A DNA stretch of 48,548 nt from Ophiostoma sp. CBS 140.51 (lineage: Eukaryota > Ascomycota > Sordariomycetes > Ophiostomatales > Ophiostomataceae), in assembly GCA_029298735.1 (NCBI GenBank), contig JANSLP010000256.1:1-48548 (forward strand), given 5' to 3'. Shown one piece after another: positions 43,489 through 48,548 of the stretch. A program made the position numbers and the translations under genes. Under the pieces are notes generated by a model, which was not told where the DNA came from, made no database searches, and was given only the letters and a program-made list of their open reading frames with translations. Numbering within the stretch: position 1 is the stretch's first letter; each line of letters opens with the position of its first letter.

Positions 43489-45790
43489 GTTTTCTACCTC
43501 GCTTTCTTGATATAGGATATGCTCTTCCTCATATACACTTCGCCTTTTCTTCCCATTTCACTTGCCGACCCGGAAGGTATCCCCGTCTAGTCCTGCTCCT
43601 CCCGTCCGGCGTGTCCTCCGAGGTCGTTTCCGCGGTATTTTCACGGTTTTCATGTCCTTTCTTGCTCTGCACCTTGCATGCCCTTGCATACACCTTCCCT
43701 ACTCCCACCTTCTTCATATTTCTTCATAACCGATATACGGAAGAACCAAAGATACTTCGAGACCGAGGCGGCACGGCAAGCCGGACGGAGTGGCTCTGTT
43801 CTTTCCCTTCCAAGGTCCGATGTTTTCACCGCCCCACGTCCAATGGTCGACTGGACCTTGATTTGCACCCTGCAGATACAGACGTCCGTCTTCTCCTCGC
43901 AGGATGCAAAGACGAGGCGTACCTGTATGCAGCTTGTTGGTACTCTGTGGGATTCAACTCGAGCTGTCCAAAATGGGATAGTCTGATTTGCTGCTCTGAT
44001 GAGAAATCGGAGAGACTCCAAGAGAATCCAGGCCAGTCATCGTCATCGTTGCTCCGTTCCTCTACGACGTACAGGACCCTCACACAGCCTCAACTCTGAC
44101 CTCTGCTTTTCTGGTTCGTCGTCGACCCCCAGAGCAGCCTGTATGAATCCGAATTGGACATCGATCTCGATTAACTCGGGATTTGTTTACTTGTTTGATG
44201 ATCATAACCTCCGCTCATACATTCGTCTTCACATCCTTGTTTTATTGTTTCTCATGATTGCCTTCAAGTCCCTCTCCCTCACTTCTCTACCTTCGTCCTT
44301 TTCCGCCAACATCTCCCCGACAACACCTCTTTTCGTCCCTGATGGGACCCATTCGTGCCTGCATGTAGGCTCCATGCAGCTCGTCTGAGCTCTCCCACTC
44401 TCTCCCACTTTCTCTCGTGCCTCTCACGATCCACTTTCTACGTCTTATCAACCTTTCACTCTCTTTGGTCCCGTATTTGTCCTGCACTTCGCTTGCTCGC
44501 CCGGTGTCCGTCTTCCGTCTTTTATCATCTGTCGTCCATCGTCCATCCTCACCCACGTATAATCCACAATCCACAGTCCGTCATTCATCTCTGTCAGCGT
44601 GCCCTGCACCATGCGCCTATACCCGGTTCCCACGTCTTCTTCCTTCTCTCTTACTTCTTCTTCCTATTGTGGTCATGACTACGACCAAGCCCCTGATGAA
44701 TCCCTCGCTGTCTCCGGCCGAGCGATGTGATCCCACTTCGAGACTTCTGGCAGGCTTACACCATGACCATCCATCACGTCCTCCATCTGCATCACAACCA
44801 CATCCATCCCATCCATGACTACTCCATGACGAACCTGGCCATAACCGTTACGATCATCCTCTTCGTCACCCTGATCTTCGCCTCGCCTTACGACCTATGC
44901 ATATGATACCTCCGCACCGCATCCTTCGTTCCTTCTGTGCGATACCCTCCACATCGGCACATCCTGCTCCTTTCGGTATCTCTTGTCGACTCTCCTTTTT
45001 CTTCATGCACCTCGGCGACCTCGTCCTCCTCATCATCCTGATTCTTGATTCTTGCTCTCGATCACATTCCCCCCTCACCCTCATGCCTTGTATTTTTTTT
45101 ATCTTGTGTTCCCATGGCCGGGGACCCTTGCTTCCGCTGCATTTACGAGCATGTCATGCTCTCGTTTTTTTTTTCGTTTTTGTTTCTCGTTTTCCCTGTT
45201 TGATAGTGTCTGTACATCTTTTCCTCTCATCGTCTTCTCCGTCCTTCCTTGCGTACCCCTGTTCTTGATTTTGTCTATTCCTGTTATACCACCACCATCC
45301 GGTTTATCATCCCATTCTCTCCGGAATGGAGGCGAAGTACGAAAGTAGGGGTCCTTCGCTTATTGTCGACTTCTCTTTTTGAGGGACCACCATTATCACG
45401 TAGTCGTTTTTCTGTTGTTGGCGTAGGCGTAGTGTGTAGTGTGTAGTCGTAAATTAAGGTCTTTTTGGACTTACACTTGAATTTTCTTGTCGTTTTTGGA
45501 CGCGTACTTGGGGTGTTAGTCTGATTTTCCTCACAGTGTAGCAGCCTTCTTTCCACCTCTCTCTCACAGAGATTCTTGGTAGTCTCAAGCAATTCTGGCT
45601 CGACTAGCTACTCGGTAGTGCTACGCGTGTAAGAGAAGTGCAAAAGCGCGTTTCGCCCGCCCGAAGGCCAGAATGTCTCACATTTTGGGCCAACCAGCAG
45701 CCCATTGGCCATTGACAATTCACCCCAACTTTCAGAGACATACTCTCACACCGAGAAAAAGTGTGTGTGCAAGAGTATTTGACATGACCA
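43489..45790. other. Gene desert, C/T-rich
   Basis: C/T-rich + strand, especially 44,200-45,420. The 252-codon frame from ATG 43,344 to 44,099 runs through the GCATT and CT arrays and has no recognisable domain. TACGACGTA occurs at 44,063. No gene is called. Confidence 0.55.
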
Positions 45791-45860
45791 GAGATGGTAA
45801 GAGATGGCCGTCGATGACCGTAGATGGCCGCAGATGGCCGCAGGTGCGCATAGATGGCCT
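45791..45860 (+). repeat. 10-bp minisatellite, about seven units
   Basis: Seven consecutive units of exactly 10 bp related to TAGATGGCCG: GAGATGGTAA, GAGATGGCCG, TCGATGACCG, TAGATGGCCG, CAGATGGCCG, CAGGTGCGCA and TAGATGGCCT. The period equals about one turn of B-DNA. Confidence 0.9.
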
Positions 45861-48548
45861 GGTCAAGCGACCATGATATCTCAAGGTTCCCCTGGGCACA
45901 GACGCAAAAGAAGAAAAAAAGATGCAGCACACAAAATTGATGACACCCAAAAAAGACTACACTTCCAATTCGGCCTTGCCCCGCGCCCGACCTTGAATCA
46001 TGGACCAGCAACCAACAGGCAATCAATTAAACTCTTATCGGATTAGGAACGAACGAGACAGCATCGAATGTTACCTTAGAAAAATAAAATAAAATAAGAG
46101 AAATAAAAGACAAGAAAAGAAAGCATCACGCACTCAAGCACATATGCACGCACTCACACACACAACGAATGATTTCCCCCTCCTTCGTTTTGGTCACACC
46201 CCTCCATCGTTCTCGGGGTCCTCTCCCCTCTTTTTTTTTTATGTTCTCATGCTTCGTTTTTCAATCATGCTCACAATGTCGACTGCAATCGCTTCTTGAT
46301 TTCGCTTCCCCTTGTGTGCGTCGTACCTGACGAGCTTTAATTGATTTTCTTTTGATTTTCTCTTGTCATCAACTAGCTCCAACATGGACGCGTCTTGGTT
46401 AATGGCATTCCAGGGCAAAGGGTTTTTTGGCCCTTTCGAGCTTTCCTCCTTCTTTTTCTCTTTGTTTTGTCTTTCCACTTTATTGCCCCTTCCCTGCCTT
46501 TTCCCTGCCTTTTCTTGCACTTTATCGCCTCTTCCTGTCTCATCTCAACGTCTCTGTCGATTTCGACCTTTCTGGACTTTGTTAGTTTCTGGCTCCCGTC
46601 CCTGTTCCTAGCCTTTTGGTCCCTTGGTCCCTAGCCCTATGGCCTAGTTCGCAGTAAAAGACCCCGATTTGGATAATCTTATGAAATCTCGAGTTTCCTT
46701 TCTGTCCCTGCACAAAAAGGGAGGGAAAACGTATTATCTGCAGAACCACTTGTAGAACCACTCAAGTCGCGATTACGTCGTATGAGCAAAATAGACCAAA
46801 TGGAGCAAAGGGACGATTGCGCAGAACCGATGACGGCTTGCATGCACAACCAAGCTCACCTCGAACCAAATCTCATTTCCGCAACAGCTCCTGGCTTCCT
46901 GGTTTCCTGATTTCTCAGGTCTCTTAAAGTTCTTCCTTTCGCGTACCTTTCTTGTCTTTCTTTTCTTTTCCCTGTCCCTCGCGTTACCCCATTTTTGGAT
47001 TATCTTTTGCTGCTCTCCCTCCCTTGCCTGTTCGACAGTTAACTTGTACGCCTCTATGTCTTATACGTGCACGTCCTTTTTCTGCGTGTATGTGTACTCT
47101 GTAGTCACATACACATACAACGTACACGCGTACACTCTGCTCAAATTTTGTCTTGTCTTTCCTGCCCTGTTCCGCCGAGACCTCTGTTGACGATCCGGGA
47201 CCCGCGCGGGAAAAAAGGCAGCCAATCCATGCTCTCTTTGGGATGCGCGCAGAAAGAATTTTTAGAATGTATGTTTTGCCTTCATCAACACGGTCCTCAA
47301 CACTGTCATCAACGCCGTCATCAGCGCCCATCTGAATTTTGTTATTCTGCATCTGTATCTGCCACCTGCCATCCTTGTCTTCTTTCCTCGCTTCCCACTT
47401 CAACAAAGAATAATGGTTTCTCCTCAACGTGTCTATTGATGTTTATCGGTCTTGCGTCCTTACGTTTATCAGTCCAAGTGTTTGTTAAAGTGTTTCTTTA
47501 ATTGATCTTTGTTTTTCGCGCCCTTCTCCCCCCTCTCCTCCTCCCTCCGCTCATTTCTTCTTCTTCTCAGTCGCGATCGCGTTCTTTGGCGGGCCCTCTC
47601 GTCTTACACCTTGCACACTTTCGTCATCCCGTACCTTCTTTAATGGCTTGCATGCTTGGGAGAGGGGCAATGTCTTTCCTAAAGTGGTTTATACCTTGCT
47701 CCAATAAAGAGGAAACATCTCTAAGAGCTTGCGTACAGTGCAACGCTGTGGGTTATCATCTTGACTTTCCTTTTCTTCTTTTTCTACATGTGTCCCCCTC
47801 TCGCCCCCTCTTTCTTCTTTCTGTAAGGTCTCTCTCTCCCCCAGTTTAAGTGGTTCTCTACATTCTTGACAATGGGAATCAAGGGGGCGGAGAACGGCAG
47901 GGAGAAGCTGGCCCCGAAAAAAAAGGAAAAGAACCTGCAGAAGCGTTCTTCAGTTACAATGGACGATAAAAAAAAAGAAAGGTGAGGGCCATCTAGAGAA
48001 ACAAGCCGCCAGGAACAAGAAACATCGTCTTTCTCTCCCTCTCTTCCATATTCCACCTTCTCACCCCCCCTCTTCTCTTCATCCTGCGCGCCAGACCGGA
48101 ATGCAACTCGAGCAAGGCGACGCGATGCAAGAGGTTGAAAAAAGACGTTGGATTGGCTCGTGCCTATGCCGATACTTTCTCTCTCTATACCTCCCGCGTA
48201 AGATACGCATTCTTCCACGAACACCTCCTCTTGCCCACACCCCCGCCGGCGCAGGGTCGATCAGAAAATGGCAACTTGATATCGCCGAGCGTCCGTGATG
48301 GTGGCCCAGAGCTATTCTTTCGTCTCTTCGTCTATCACTTACACCTCCACCACACCTGTCCGCACTTGTGTTTCTCGCTCTAGCCTCTCCTATTTTCTTT
48401 TCGTCCCTTCGTGATGCTCCTCGCGTTGTCTCTCTCGTCGCCTCTTTTTTTTTTTTTTTTTTTTAGATGCTCGGTTCTTGGCGGGAACGCGGATGTGGAT
48501 TGTCGGTTCCGGGGCGGTGCATCTCTTTTCTTTCTAGTTTCTAGGTCT
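45861..48548. other. Gene desert, terminal part
   Basis: An AAAAT repeat lies at 46,081-46,095. C/T-rich sequence occupies 46,430-47,060 and 47,480-47,840. TACGTCGTA is at 46,774. The sequence becomes more GC-rich from about 48,060. A T20 run at 48,445-48,464 is followed by AG and an ATG at 48,467 whose frame stops before the window ends. This end could be the leader of a gene lying beyond the window. Confidence 0.5.

Noticed and set aside
43344..44099. 252-codon ATG-started frame, the longest in the desert
   Set aside because: It runs through slippage arrays and a CT microsatellite. Its composition follows the C/T-rich strand, where stop codons are rare; no domain.
16684..48548. Telomere, CRISPR, transposon or RIP-mutated repeat explanation for the desert
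   Set aside because: No tandem TTAGGG, no spaced identical repeats, no reverse transcriptase, transposase or tyrosine-recombinase motifs in any open frame, and not AT-saturated by eye. Nucleotide-level searches would still be needed to exclude old non-coding elements.

Overview
The window looks like nuclear DNA of a filamentous ascomycete (Pezizomycotina, probably a Sordariomycete; I cannot name the species). The evidence is short introns with GTRAGT-type donors, CTAAC/CTAAT branch sites and YAG acceptors, C/T-rich leaders before start codons, strongly C-ending codons in the housekeeping genes, and gene families typical of these fungi.

The first third (1-16,683) is a normal gene-dense segment with six protein genes. 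In order they are: a CCC1/VIT vacuolar iron/manganese transporter (-), mitochondrial acetylornithine aminotransferase ARG8 (-), an F-box protein (+, one intron), the mitochondrial phosphate carrier MIR1 (+, two introns), an N-terminally anchored Pex22-like protein (-), and the eIF2B gamma subunit (GCD1 in yeast, +, two introns). The splice junctions given here restore conserved protein sequence across each joint in MIR1 and eIF2B gamma. ARG8 carries two TGAGTCA (Gcn4/CPC1) sites within 190 bp of its start plus a palindromic double-GATA element. eIF2B gamma is part of the machinery that controls Gcn4/CPC1 translation, so an output gene and a controller of the general amino-acid control response lie about 10 kb apart. 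The iron transporter promoter has a tight cluster of CCAAT boxes, the target of the Hap/HapX iron regulators.

The remaining two thirds (16,684-48,548, almost 32 kb) contain no gene I can recognise. It is not AT-rich in the way of a RIP-mutated or centromeric block, and I see no transposon ORF, rRNA, tRNA or telomere repeat. It consists of long C/T-rich stretches on the + strand interrupted by purine-rich blocks, microsatellites, many small degenerate tandem arrays with 9-30 bp units, and a few recurring words: TACGACGTA seven times, and a TATCACAT/ATGTCGTATT module near 21.9 kb. A handful of short islands have exon-like codon use and splice signals (17.0, 31.6, 34.0-34.4, 39.2 and 41.7 kb). 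Their neighbours do not join them into a gene I can name. Possible readings are a very large regulatory or lncRNA-bearing intergenic region upstream of a gene beyond 48.5 kb, a subtelomeric or otherwise gene-poor zone, or decayed genes.
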